Shown here: positions 55,080 to 62,359 of the stretch, piece after piece
Layout: each line of letters begins with the position of its first letter
Numbering within the stretch: position 1 is the stretch's first letter
Assembly: GCF_035207705.1 (NCBI RefSeq)
Contig: NZ_CP128187.1
Location: 3,472,001 to 3,536,000, forward strand
DNA from: Maribacter sp. BPC-D8
Lineage (GTDB): Bacteria > Bacteroidota > Bacteroidia > Flavobacteriales > Flavobacteriaceae
Length of the DNA: 64,000 nt
Direction: 5' to 3'
The notes under the pieces: model-generated
Seen by the model: only the letters and a program-made list of their open reading frames with translations
Told to the model about the DNA's origin: nothing
Databases searched by the model: none
Translations under genes and position numbers: made by a program

Positions 55080-55200
55080 ACAATCAAAACACAAAGCCGA
55101 CTTCAGGGCTAAGCAAATAAGTCCGTGCCTATTTATTAAGCCGTTAATCTCGAGAACTACCGAGATTGTAGAAACCTAAAGAGGCATCGCTCATGGTAGC
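55080..55200 (+). repeat. attC-like site 21, left part
   Basis: GTTTTACAAC then ACAAAGCCGACTTCAGGGCT and an inner hairpin AATCTCGAGAACTACCGAGATT; no right core follows. Confidence 0.6.
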
Positions 55201-55573
55201 CTTAATGCTCCCTTTTGTTCTTCCTGATTAATACTTAAAATCACCTATTTTAATAAAAGTCAAACTAAGCTGTAAATAATTTATGGCCGTTGTTCTGCTA
55301 TAACAAACACGCAAATTTCTACATATATAAGCTTATCACACACAACTGACCAAAGTCATTCTTTATCATTTAAACTAAAACTAATTTTGTTTAAAATAAA
55401 GTACGGTGACACGTCAAGGGATCTAATTAATTGACTGAGTCTGAGTTTTTAGAAAGTCCTGAAAAATTTGTAAGGGCGGGTTTATTCTTACAAGATTAGT
55501 AGCAAAACAATCGAAATTTAAACTACCACTACTCTTAAACATAGTAACACTTTAATCAACAAAATTTTAAACT
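55201..55573 (+). promoter_or_regulatory. Leader of the oleate hydratase gene with a diverged P-like promoter
   Basis: 373 bp with no gene. TTTGTAAGGGCGGGTTTATTCTTACAAGATTAGT (in parts: GGTTTATTCTT and ATTAGT at about 55476-55500) resembles the P promoter GGTTTATTCTTTAGTGGTATATTAG, with a different -7 region. It may be an eighth, altered copy. Confidence 0.45.
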
Positions 55574-57184
55574 ATGAAGGATTCTAATATTTATTTAAAC
55601 GGCTTAGGATTAAGTTCTTTATCAGTTGCTGTCTATTTAATTCAGAAAGCCGGTTTTAAGCCGGAAAATATTCACATTTTTGAAAAAAACCCTGAGACAG
55701 ATTTAGTTGGAGGGTCAATGGATGCATCTGTTGAAATGATCGATGGCAAACCCGTTTACCTTATGCGTGGAAGTCGCATGTACGAAGACAAAGTATATTG
55801 CTGCACAAAAGAGCTGTGGTCATTAATACCTTATGACGAACTTGGGTCTTGTTTAGACGACTATGAACGTAATGCTGCAGAATGCAATATGAACACCGTG
55901 GTTAGACTACTACATGCAAACGGTGAGAAAGATTCTGGACATGACTTGGGCTTAGGTACTAAAGAAGCTCTTGAAATGGCTAGATTAATAGAGATACCAG
56001 AATCAAAGATTCCGGCAGACGCCAAAATCACCGATTATTTCAGCGAAGATTTTTTCAAAAGTAATTACTGGTATATGTGGCGTGCGCTATTTGCTTTTCA
56101 GCCATGGCACTCTGCGATAGAGATGAAACGTTACATGAAACTATTTTACCACCGTATGTCTGATATGGAGAAAATGACTTCTTTAGAACGTACACGTTAC
56201 ACAAACTACCACTCGTTCGTACTACCTGCTATTAAACTCATCACAAAAAAAGGAGTTCAAATACATTATAATACTTGTATTACAGATGTAGACTTCAAAG
56301 AAAGTGATGATAAACGTTGGGTAGAACGCTTACATTTAAAAAATGCAGATGGTAAGGTATTAGATGCAATAGAGCTTAGACCAGAAGACAAGGCATTCTT
56401 GACAATCGGCTCAATTGTATCAAATCACTCTTACGGTTCACATGATAAGCCTGTAGCTACAACAGCAGTAGAAAAACCAGGCGAAGCATATGAATTATGG
56501 CAAAACATCGTATCAAAACAAGCAGATTTAGGCAGACCAGACCGCTATTTACGTGACGTTTCTCTTTCTAGAATGATGCACTTTACGGTCACTTTTAGAG
56601 GAAACCTTTTTGAAAGAAAATTTCAATGGTTAGTTGAACGGCCAATGGGAGTACAAAGTCCCTTGCCTTTGACACAATCTCCATGGATATTGCACGTACA
56701 TACCTATCGCCAACCCTTTTTCCCTGGGCAAGCAGAAGATACTTGTGTAATTTGGGTTTCAGCATTGGGTGAAGATAATCTTGGTCAATTTGTAAAAAAA
56801 CCAATGTACGAATGTACTGGAAAAGAAATTTTAGAAGAGCTTTTAGGGCATTTATGGGGAGATCTAGATGAGAACGAGAAAACAGAACTTCTTGAAACAT
56901 CGTACTGTGTGCCTTGTAGACTACCATACGGCATCTCTCAGTTTCTACCTAGAACCGAAGGTGATAGACCACCTGTGGTACCAAAAGGCTCGCAAAATTT
57001 TGCGCTCTTAGGGCAATTTGTTGAAATACCAGACGGTATAGTTTTCACGACTGAATATAGTGTTCGTGGAGCAATATTAGCGATTAACGAATTAATTGAC
57101 CCATCAATAGAGCCACCTGAAATGTACTTTGGTCAACACCATATATGGGATAATTTAAAAAATGCAAAAGCAATTTTAGGTTAA
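55574..57184 (+). CDS. ohyA: Oleate hydratase (10-linoleic/oleic acid hydratase family)
   Basis: 536 residues, slightly shorter than the usual about 560-640. N-terminal FAD-binding GLGLSSLSVAVYLI and YLNGLGL...HIFEKN. VGGSMDASVEMIDGKPVYLMRGSRMYEDKVY, with Glu in the active-site loop, is typical of the myosin-cross-reactive-antigen family. YWYMWRALFAFQPWHSAIEMKRYM also matches. It adds water to the double bond of oleic acid to give 10-hydroxystearate. It sits alone in the array, with its own leader and terminator. Confidence 0.88.
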   Translation: MKDSNIYLNGLGLSSLSVAVYLIQKAGFKPENIHIFEKNPETDLVGGSMDASVEMIDGKPVYLMRGSRMYEDKVYCCTKELWSLIPYDELGSCLDDYERNAAECNMNTVVRLLHANGEKDSGHDLGLGTKEALEMARLIEIPESKIPADAKITDYFSEDFFKSNYWYMWRALFAFQPWHSAIEMKRYMKLFYHRMSDMEKMTSLERTRYTNYHSFVLPAIKLITKKGVQIHYNTCITDVDFKESDDKRWVERLHLKNADGKVLDAIELRPEDKAFLTIGSIVSNHSYGSHDKPVATTAVEKPGEAYELWQNIVSKQADLGRPDRYLRDVSLSRMMHFTVTFRGNLFERKFQWLVERPMGVQSPLPLTQSPWILHVHTYRQPFFPGQAEDTCVIWVSALGEDNLGQFVKKPMYECTGKEILEELLGHLWGDLDENEKTELLETSYCVPCRLPYGISQFLPRTEGDRPPVVPKGSQNFALLGQFVEIPDGIVFTTEYSVRGAILAINELIDPSIEPPEMYFGQHHIWDNLKNAKAILG

Positions 57185-57198
57185 CTATCAAACTTTAC

Positions 57199-57240
57199 AA
57201 TCTTCAAATCAACGGGGTTATATCCGTTGATTTGAAGATT
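57199..57240 (+). terminator. Terminator after oleate hydratase
   Basis: Perfect 17-bp stem AATCTTCAAATCAACGG / CCGTTGATTTGAAGATT (57199-57215, 57224-57240), followed by TCTCTTC. Confidence 0.85.
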
Positions 57241-57418
57241 TCTCTTCTCCGTATTATTTCTAATTAGTTCTAATCAATTATTGCATTTGTAGTTTTCCAT
57301 AATAGAAAGTTACGAGCTAATTCTGTATTTATTCTTTAGTGGTATATTAGTGTCTAGACGAAATCAACAATTACATTGATGCTATAGCTTTGTGTAAGTA
57401 AAAAATGAGCAAATCTAA
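57241..57418 (+). repeat. P element copy 7 (promoter part only)
   Basis: Contains TTTATTCTTTAGTGG then TATATTAG (57343-57350) and CAACAATTACATTGATG, like P5. Hairpins and ogt tail are missing; the -33 region reads ATTC. Confidence 0.75.
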
Positions 57419-58048
57419 ATGAAAGAAACAATACTGAATAGAATCATAGAACTTGGAGGAAATATCGATAAAGTGAAAGGCAAGTCTTTAGAAGAAGATT
57501 TAATTTCAATTACATTTAACACAGTTTTGTATCAAAAACCAACTGATTCGCCTTGGGCAAAAGCCGAAGATGAAGAACCTATTTATGGAATAGGAGATTT
57601 TATAGACCAAAATAAAGATTTATTAAAATCTGACAAACAATCTCTTTACGATAAAATTATTGAAAAGTATTATTGTTTGACGGAAGAAGGATTTGGACAA
57701 ATGTTTTGGAAAGCAGAATTATTTACACCTTATAAAAAAGGAACTGAAGATTTTGACGAATGGAATAGTGATTTTAAAGATTATGATGAAGTTGACTTAA
57801 AAGAGATTATAGAATTAACAAATAATAATGAACCTGATTTCATACAATTGTTTTACAGCTATAGTTTTCCTGACAATTTTTATATAGTTCTATCTGACCC
57901 AAATCCTGAAAATCCAACATTATTTGGAACTGACCACGAAGTCTTTTTTAGAGAAGTAACTAACGAAGGTGCTTTAGAAGATTTAATGAACACTTTTATG
58001 ACCAAAGAAGAATTATTAGAAATTGTAAAAAGCAAAGTGGAAAAATAA
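57419..58048 (+). CDS. SMI1/KNR4-like acidic protein, cassette-type gene
   Basis: 209 residues, acidic. VVLSDPNPENPTLFGTDHEVFFREVTNEGALEDLMNTFMTKEELL near the end and KAEDEEPIYGIGDFIDQN suggest the SMI1/KNR4 (SUKH) type of immunity protein, but this is by overall look only. First gene after P7. A right attC is not seen. Confidence 0.5.
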   Translation: MKETILNRIIELGGNIDKVKGKSLEEDLISITFNTVLYQKPTDSPWAKAEDEEPIYGIGDFIDQNKDLLKSDKQSLYDKIIEKYYCLTEEGFGQMFWKAELFTPYKKGTEDFDEWNSDFKDYDEVDLKEIIELTNNNEPDFIQLFYSYSFPDNFYIVLSDPNPENPTLFGTDHEVFFREVTNEGALEDLMNTFMTKEELLEIVKSKVEK

Positions 58049-58125
58049 TTACGGTTTAGTGCTTAATCAAGGGGCGTTGTGTGCAATTTTCAACAATTGG
58101 TATATTTATATCAAATAGCTTTGAA

Positions 58126-58339
58126 ATGAACAAAAACACATCAGTATCTCTCGGAAATTATTTTGACGAATTTGTGTGAAGTAATACGAGCAGGACTAAG
58201 ACTTTTAGAAGAGGAAGAAAACAAAGTAATTGCATTGAAACAAGCAATTCAAGAAGGAATAGAAAGCGGAATAGCTCACGACTTTGACCCAAAGACACAT
58301 CTTGAAGCTTTAAAAGCCAAGAAGCACTTGAATGGCTAA
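58126..58339 (+). pseudogene. ParD-type antitoxin with internal deletion
   Basis: The N-terminus MNKNTSVSLGNYFDEFV runs into a stop. Then, shifted frame, EVIRAGLRLLEEEENKVIALKQAIQEGIESGIAHDFDPK continues to a stop at 58337-58339. About 15 residues around the ribbon-helix-helix loop are missing. Non-functional ParD remnant. Confidence 0.8.
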
Positions 58340-58421
58340 ATATAGGTTAACAAACAAAGCTGTTGAAATAACTAGAATAGTACACGAAAGAATGAACTTG
58401 AAGAAAAGAATGACGGAATAA
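58332..58421 (+). pseudogene. ParE-type toxin remnant
   Basis: Reads MAKYRLTNKAVEITRIVHERMNLKKRMTE-stop: the first and last parts of a ParE toxin joined, with the centre deleted. Overlaps the parD stop by 8 bp, as in intact operons. Confidence 0.75.
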
Positions 58422-58483
58422 TAACTAAGGCAAAATAACCACTATAAATATTCATCTGCTATCAAAAAAAGAGCTTCTAATTA

Positions 58484-59320
58484 ATGAGCACCAAATCACC
58501 GACCAAAAATACCCTAAAAAAAGCCTGGCACACCTTTGTCAGTAGCTCTGCATGGCGTTGGTTTAAGAAAGTAACTGTATTGATTATTTTCTCTTTGGTA
58601 ATAAACCATTTAGCAGAGCGTGAAAGTTTTCCTGGTAGTGATTCTTATAGCTTTCCCATTGAAGGTTTTTTGTCATCTATTATTTTATGCATTCTCATTG
58701 GTATTATAACCGAGGTTAATTTTCAATATTACAAGAAAAAGCATTTCTCCAGAAAAGTTGAAATGGCAACTATAGCATGGTTCATGGCTTCAACGCTAGG
58801 CTATATTACCCTCATGTATATTCCTATAAATTTTATTTTTAGTCTAGTCGTAGACGGTGAGATTGAGTTCTACTATTTACTAATAGGTCTACTCATTACC
58901 TTACTATTAAGTTTTATTCTTATTGGGGTATCGTATGCTCAAGATGTATACAATTTATATAAGACATCATTAAAAAATGCTGTTGTAACTATCGAAAGCG
59001 GTGCAAAAACTACAAAGCTCGCTTATGAGAATATTGCATGCTTTTACAGTGAAAACAAAATTGTATTTGCTGTAAAAAATGATGGCACAACTATTAGTAC
59101 CGATTTTATATTAAATGAGCTGGAAGAAAAAATAAACAATCAATTGTTTTATAGAGCCAATCGGCAAATTATTGTTCATAAAGATGCTGTAGAAGTAATA
59201 GAGAAAATTGAAAATGGTAAACTACGTATTCAATTAAAAGCTGTTATTGAAAATGATGCTACTAAAGAAATAAACATCAGTCGGTACAAACGAAAAGAAT
59301 TTATGACTTGGTTTCAATAA
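58484..59320 (+). CDS. LytTR-type membrane regulator
   Basis: 278 residues. Four hydrophobic segments (about 27-45, 63-82, 100-125, 132-155) are followed by a C-terminal LytTR DNA-binding domain (from about 175: TTKLAYENIACFYSENKIVFAV, FYRANRQIIVHKDAVEVIEKIENGKLRI). Membrane-bound LytTR proteins in Bacteroidetes act as one-component regulators. Not in the cassette array: no attC-like sequence follows. Confidence 0.82.
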   Translation: MSTKSPTKNTLKKAWHTFVSSSAWRWFKKVTVLIIFSLVINHLAERESFPGSDSYSFPIEGFLSSIILCILIGIITEVNFQYYKKKHFSRKVEMATIAWFMASTLGYITLMYIPINFIFSLVVDGEIEFYYLLIGLLITLLLSFILIGVSYAQDVYNLYKTSLKNAVVTIESGAKTTKLAYENIACFYSENKIVFAVKNDGTTISTDFILNELEEKINNQLFYRANRQIIVHKDAVEVIEKIENGKLRIQLKAVIENDATKEINISRYKRKEFMTWFQ

Positions 59321-59434
59321 TAAACACCGACTATTCAGTTATTAATCTACTACCATTCAGTAAGAACATCAGTAATTAAAAGGGGTCTCAGCGTTTTTGT
59401 TCATTAATTCGCTTAGAATTTAAAACCAACAATA

Positions 59435-60097
59435 ATGAACAAAGTAACCTTACGCCAAATAGTAATTCCATTAATTACCATTGCAGTCATCTGCTATATA
59501 TGGTTCGGACCACTCAATTTAAGTTATATAGAAAACATCGTTGTTTCTCTATTAATCATCTTATCAAATTATATAGAATACAAGGGAAAACCATTTTCAG
59601 CTCTAGGCTTTCGACGCGAAAAATTTACGGTCAAAAACATCTTCGTATTAGCGCCATTAGCAGCACTAGGTCTCTTTAGTTTTTATGTCTTTTTATTGGT
59701 TCCTGGAATTACAAAACTCACCGGAGTCCCGATAGACTATTCAAGTTTTAAAGAATTAGAAGGAAATCTTTCCGCTTGCTTAATTGCCGTAGTAGTCGTG
59801 TGGGCTACTGCCGGGTTTGGAGAAGAAATTATCTTTCGTGGTTATTTCATGAGACAATTTGTAAAATTCTTCGGAGAAAGCAAATTCAGTATAGTTCTTA
59901 ATATTGTCTTGTTAGCTTGTTTTTTCGGATTTATGCATAGTTACCAAGGCATTACCGGACAAATTGTTGCAGGTACTATTGGAGGGCTCATAGCTTTGAT
60001 ATTTTACCTGCGTAAATACGATTTGTGGTTTGTAATTGCTGTACATGGTTTTTTTGATACCATTTCTTTGATTTGTATTTACTACGGCTTGGCTTGA
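59435..60097 (+). CDS. CPBP-family intramembrane metalloprotease
   Basis: 220 residues, about six membrane helices. GFGEEIIFRGYFMRQF (about 129-144) supplies the EExxxR motif, and GFMHSYQG (about 166-173) and VIAVHGFFDT the H motifs of the CPBP/Abi family. Related proteins process prenylated peptides or confer bacteriocin self-immunity; the role here is unknown. Confidence 0.86.
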   Translation: MNKVTLRQIVIPLITIAVICYIWFGPLNLSYIENIVVSLLIILSNYIEYKGKPFSALGFRREKFTVKNIFVLAPLAALGLFSFYVFLLVPGITKLTGVPIDYSSFKELEGNLSACLIAVVVVWATAGFGEEIIFRGYFMRQFVKFFGESKFSIVLNIVLLACFFGFMHSYQGITGQIVAGTIGGLIALIFYLRKYDLWFVIAVHGFFDTISLICIYYGLA

Positions 60098-60248
60098 TGG
60101 TAATTGGAAACCATACCTCATCTTAAACTCACCTGATTAGAAGCTAAAAATATTTATGAAACCATTTACTATTACAATTGTTGTGGTACATTAAAACACA
60201 CGCTACAGAAAACTTAATATGAGTAAAATTTATTAAATTATTTTTTCT

Positions 60249-60256
60249 TAAATTTG
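60249..60256 (+). promoter_or_regulatory. Promoter -7 box of the toxin-antitoxin operon
   Basis: TAAATTTG matches TAnnTTTG exactly, 22 bp before the toxin ATG. The -33 region lacks a clear TTTG. Confidence 0.5.
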
Positions 60257-60272
60257 TATCCAAGTAGATACA
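60255..60272. promoter_or_regulatory. Palindromic operator of the toxin-antitoxin operon
   Basis: TGTATC-CAAGTA-GATACA, a perfect 6-bp inverted repeat overlapping the end of the -7 box: a fitting place for autoregulation by the antitoxin. Confidence 0.6.
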
Positions 60273-60278
60273 CTATTT

Positions 60279-60578
60279 ATGTTCTTTATTGAGAAAACAT
60301 CTGAATTTGACAAATGGCTGAGAAAGCTTAAAGACCTTAGAGCTAAAGCTAAAATCATATTCAGAATTCAAAAATTAGAAACTGACGAACATTTTGGCGA
60401 CTGCAAACCAGTCGGTGACGGAATTCGAGAAATGAGGATTAATTTTGCCAAAGGTTATCGCGTTTACTTCAAGGAAAAAGATGGAAAAATAATAGTACTA
60501 CTGATTGGCGGAGATAAATCTACCCAACAAAATGACATTGCGAAAGCGAAAAGTATTTGGAAAGAATTAAATAAATAA
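60279..60578 (+). CDS. RelE/HigB-superfamily toxin (addiction module killer type)
   Basis: 99 residues, MFFIEKTSEFDKWLRKLKDLRAKAKIIFRIQKLE...GDCKPVGDGIREMRINFAKGYRVYFKEK, GGDKSTQQNDIAKAKSIWKEL. This is the pattern of the RelE-fold killer proteins of the HI1419 group. These usually cleave mRNA at the ribosome. Toxin gene before antitoxin, 3 bp apart, as usual for this type. Confidence 0.9.
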   Translation: MFFIEKTSEFDKWLRKLKDLRAKAKIIFRIQKLETDEHFGDCKPVGDGIREMRINFAKGYRVYFKEKDGKIIVLLIGGDKSTQQNDIAKAKSIWKELNK

Positions 60579-60581
60579 AAA

Positions 60582-60866
60582 ATGGGAACTTCAAAATTTG
60601 AAATAGCTGATTATTTAGAAAGCAAAGAAATGATTGCAGAATATTTAAATACGGTTTTAGAAGAAGGAGATAATTCAGATGTAATAAATGCAATCGGAAA
60701 TATCGCAAAAGCGATTGGTATGACAAAAATTGCAGAGGAAACTGGCTTGAGTAGACCGAGTTTATATAAAGCATTATCAGATGGAGCAAAACCTCAATTT
60801 GCCACAATTATGAAAGTATTAAAAGCGATAGGAGGACAAATTCAAGTGAATCCGACGTCTGTCTGA
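60582..60866 (+). CDS. HTH antitoxin of the addiction module (HI1420-type)
   Basis: 94 residues. KIAEETGLSRPSLYKALSDGAKPQFATIMKVLKAIGGQIQV is an XRE-like helix-turn-helix. The antitoxin neutralises the toxin encoded 3 bp upstream and should bind the palindrome at 60255. Complete, intact pair. Confidence 0.9.
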   Translation: MGTSKFEIADYLESKEMIAEYLNTVLEEGDNSDVINAIGNIAKAIGMTKIAEETGLSRPSLYKALSDGAKPQFATIMKVLKAIGGQIQVNPTSV

Positions 60867-61030
60867 AAAAATAACATACCTCAATAGTGTTTTTTCACAC
60901 ACTAAGTGTCAAATACAGAGATGTTCCGCCACATATAAAAGCTCAAAACTTTAGCCAAATCAAGTAAAGATGTAAGTACAACAACAGCGAAATTGTGTTA
61001 ATTTCCTACTTATTAGTATCTTAACCTTCT

Positions 61031-61753
61031 ATGCCTGATAAATTACAATTAGACACCATCCTGTTTTTGGATATAGAAACCGTACCTGAAAAAAGTTCTT
61101 TTGACCAATTAGATGAAACTACAAAAGAACTGTGGGCACACAAATCTCAATACCAACGAAAGAACGATGTAACTGCAGAAGAGTTTTACGAGCGTGCCGG
61201 CATATGGGCAGAATTCGGTAAAATCATTTGTATATCTGTTGGTTACTTTACATTTCAAAAAGAGGTGCGTAGTTTTAGAATCACCACGTTTTATGGAGAA
61301 GAAGCTAAACTTCTACAAGATTTTAAAGAGCTATTAAACGAGCATTTCAATCATGCAAAAAATGTACTCTGTGCACATAATGGTAAGGAATTCGATTTCC
61401 CCTACATCGCTCGTAGAATGATTATTCATGGTATATCGTTACCTCAAAAGCTAGACTTATTTGGCAAAAAACCATGGGAGATTCCGCACATAGACACCAT
61501 GGAACTGTGGAAATTTGGCGATTACAAACATTATACTTCTTTAAAACTTATGGCACATGTGCTGGGCATACCTTCACCTAAAGAAGATATTGACGGTAGC
61601 ATGGTTAGGGTTGTGTATTATGAAGAAGATGATTTAAACCGTATTGTTACCTATTGCGAATTAGACGTATTAACCACTGCACAGGTCTATTTAAGATTAA
61701 GAAATCAAGCTCTTTTATCCGATAATGAAGTAAAGAAAGTAGCTAATGAATAG
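61031..61753 (+). CDS. PolB-like 3'-5' exonuclease (DnaQ fold)
   Basis: 240 residues. FLDIETVPE (Exo I, DxE, about residues 11-19), LCAHNGKEFDFPYIARRM (Exo II, about 112-129) and YCELDVLTTAQVYLR (Exo III) fit the PolB_exo2 type of DEDD nucleases. Free-standing; probably DNA repair. Confidence 0.86.
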   Translation: MPDKLQLDTILFLDIETVPEKSSFDQLDETTKELWAHKSQYQRKNDVTAEEFYERAGIWAEFGKIICISVGYFTFQKEVRSFRITTFYGEEAKLLQDFKELLNEHFNHAKNVLCAHNGKEFDFPYIARRMIIHGISLPQKLDLFGKKPWEIPHIDTMELWKFGDYKHYTSLKLMAHVLGIPSPKEDIDGSMVRVVYYEEDDLNRIVTYCELDVLTTAQVYLRLRNQALLSDNEVKKVANE

Positions 61754-61802
61754 CATCTTGTTAAAATTAGCATCCACCGATATAAAAACAGGACTAATGA
61801 TG

Positions 61803-61810
61803 TAATTTTG
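61803..61810 (+). promoter_or_regulatory. Candidate -7 box of the DUF3124 gene
   Basis: TAATTTTG (TAnnTTTG), 36 bp before ATG 61846. No clear -33 box. Confidence 0.4.
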
Positions 61811-61845
61811 TTAGTAACGACATTTGTTCTAAACGAGCCATACCT

Positions 61846-62355
61846 ATGAAAAAAATCATCTTATTATTCTCTGTAGTTTTAGTACTGGCAAGCTGTATTC
61901 AAGAAAAGGAAATAAGCTCTATACATCCAGAAAACTGGTCTAAGAGAAAAATTACCATGAAAGTTCAAGATTCTTTAGAGCATGGTAAGTCTTATTTATC
62001 TATCTATTCTCAAATTTATAGTAGTTCTGAGCATAAGACCCATAATTTAACGGCGATGGTTAGTTTACGAAATACAAGCGATGTCGATACTATTTACCTA
62101 TCTAAGGCCGAGTATTTTGATACTCATGGGGTTTCGTTAAGAAATTACTTTAGCCATCCTATTTATTTGGCACCTTTAGAAACAGCAGAAATTATTATTG
62201 ACGAGATGGATGTTGAAGGCGGTACCGGTTCGAACTTTATTTTTGAATGGCAAGCACCAAAAGATTGTCCAGAACCATTATTTGAAGGTATTATGAATTC
62301 TACCGTTGGCCAACAAGGACTTTCATTTACGACACAATCTAGAAGAATAAAATAA
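61846..62355 (+). CDS. DUF3124 lipoprotein
   Basis: 169 residues with lipobox LASC (Cys at about residue 17). The mature part has YSQIYSSSEHKTHNLTAMVSLRNTSDVDTIYLSKAEYFDTHGVSLRNY and VEGGTGSNFIFEWQAP, the DUF3124 signature. Periplasmic or outer-membrane facing, function unknown. Convergent with the peptidase gene, with 4 bp between the stops. Confidence 0.82.
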   Translation: MKKIILLFSVVLVLASCIQEKEISSIHPENWSKRKITMKVQDSLEHGKSYLSIYSQIYSSSEHKTHNLTAMVSLRNTSDVDTIYLSKAEYFDTHGVSLRNYFSHPIYLAPLETAEIIIDEMDVEGGTGSNFIFEWQAPKDCPEPLFEGIMNSTVGQQGLSFTTQSRRIK

Positions 62356-62359
62356 GTTT

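Noticed and set aside
29163..55200. CRISPR array
   Set aside because: Repeats are 65-250 bp, palindromic and separated by genes, not short spacers; no cas genes.
29163..55200. Xer/dif (pdif) modules or a transposon array
   Set aside because: No 28-bp dif-like sites, no transposase and no target duplications; the GTT cores with own-end complementarity fit attC better.
28809..60000. Integron integrase gene inside the window
   Set aside because: No open frame in the region has tyrosine-recombinase motifs; if present it must be elsewhere in the genome.
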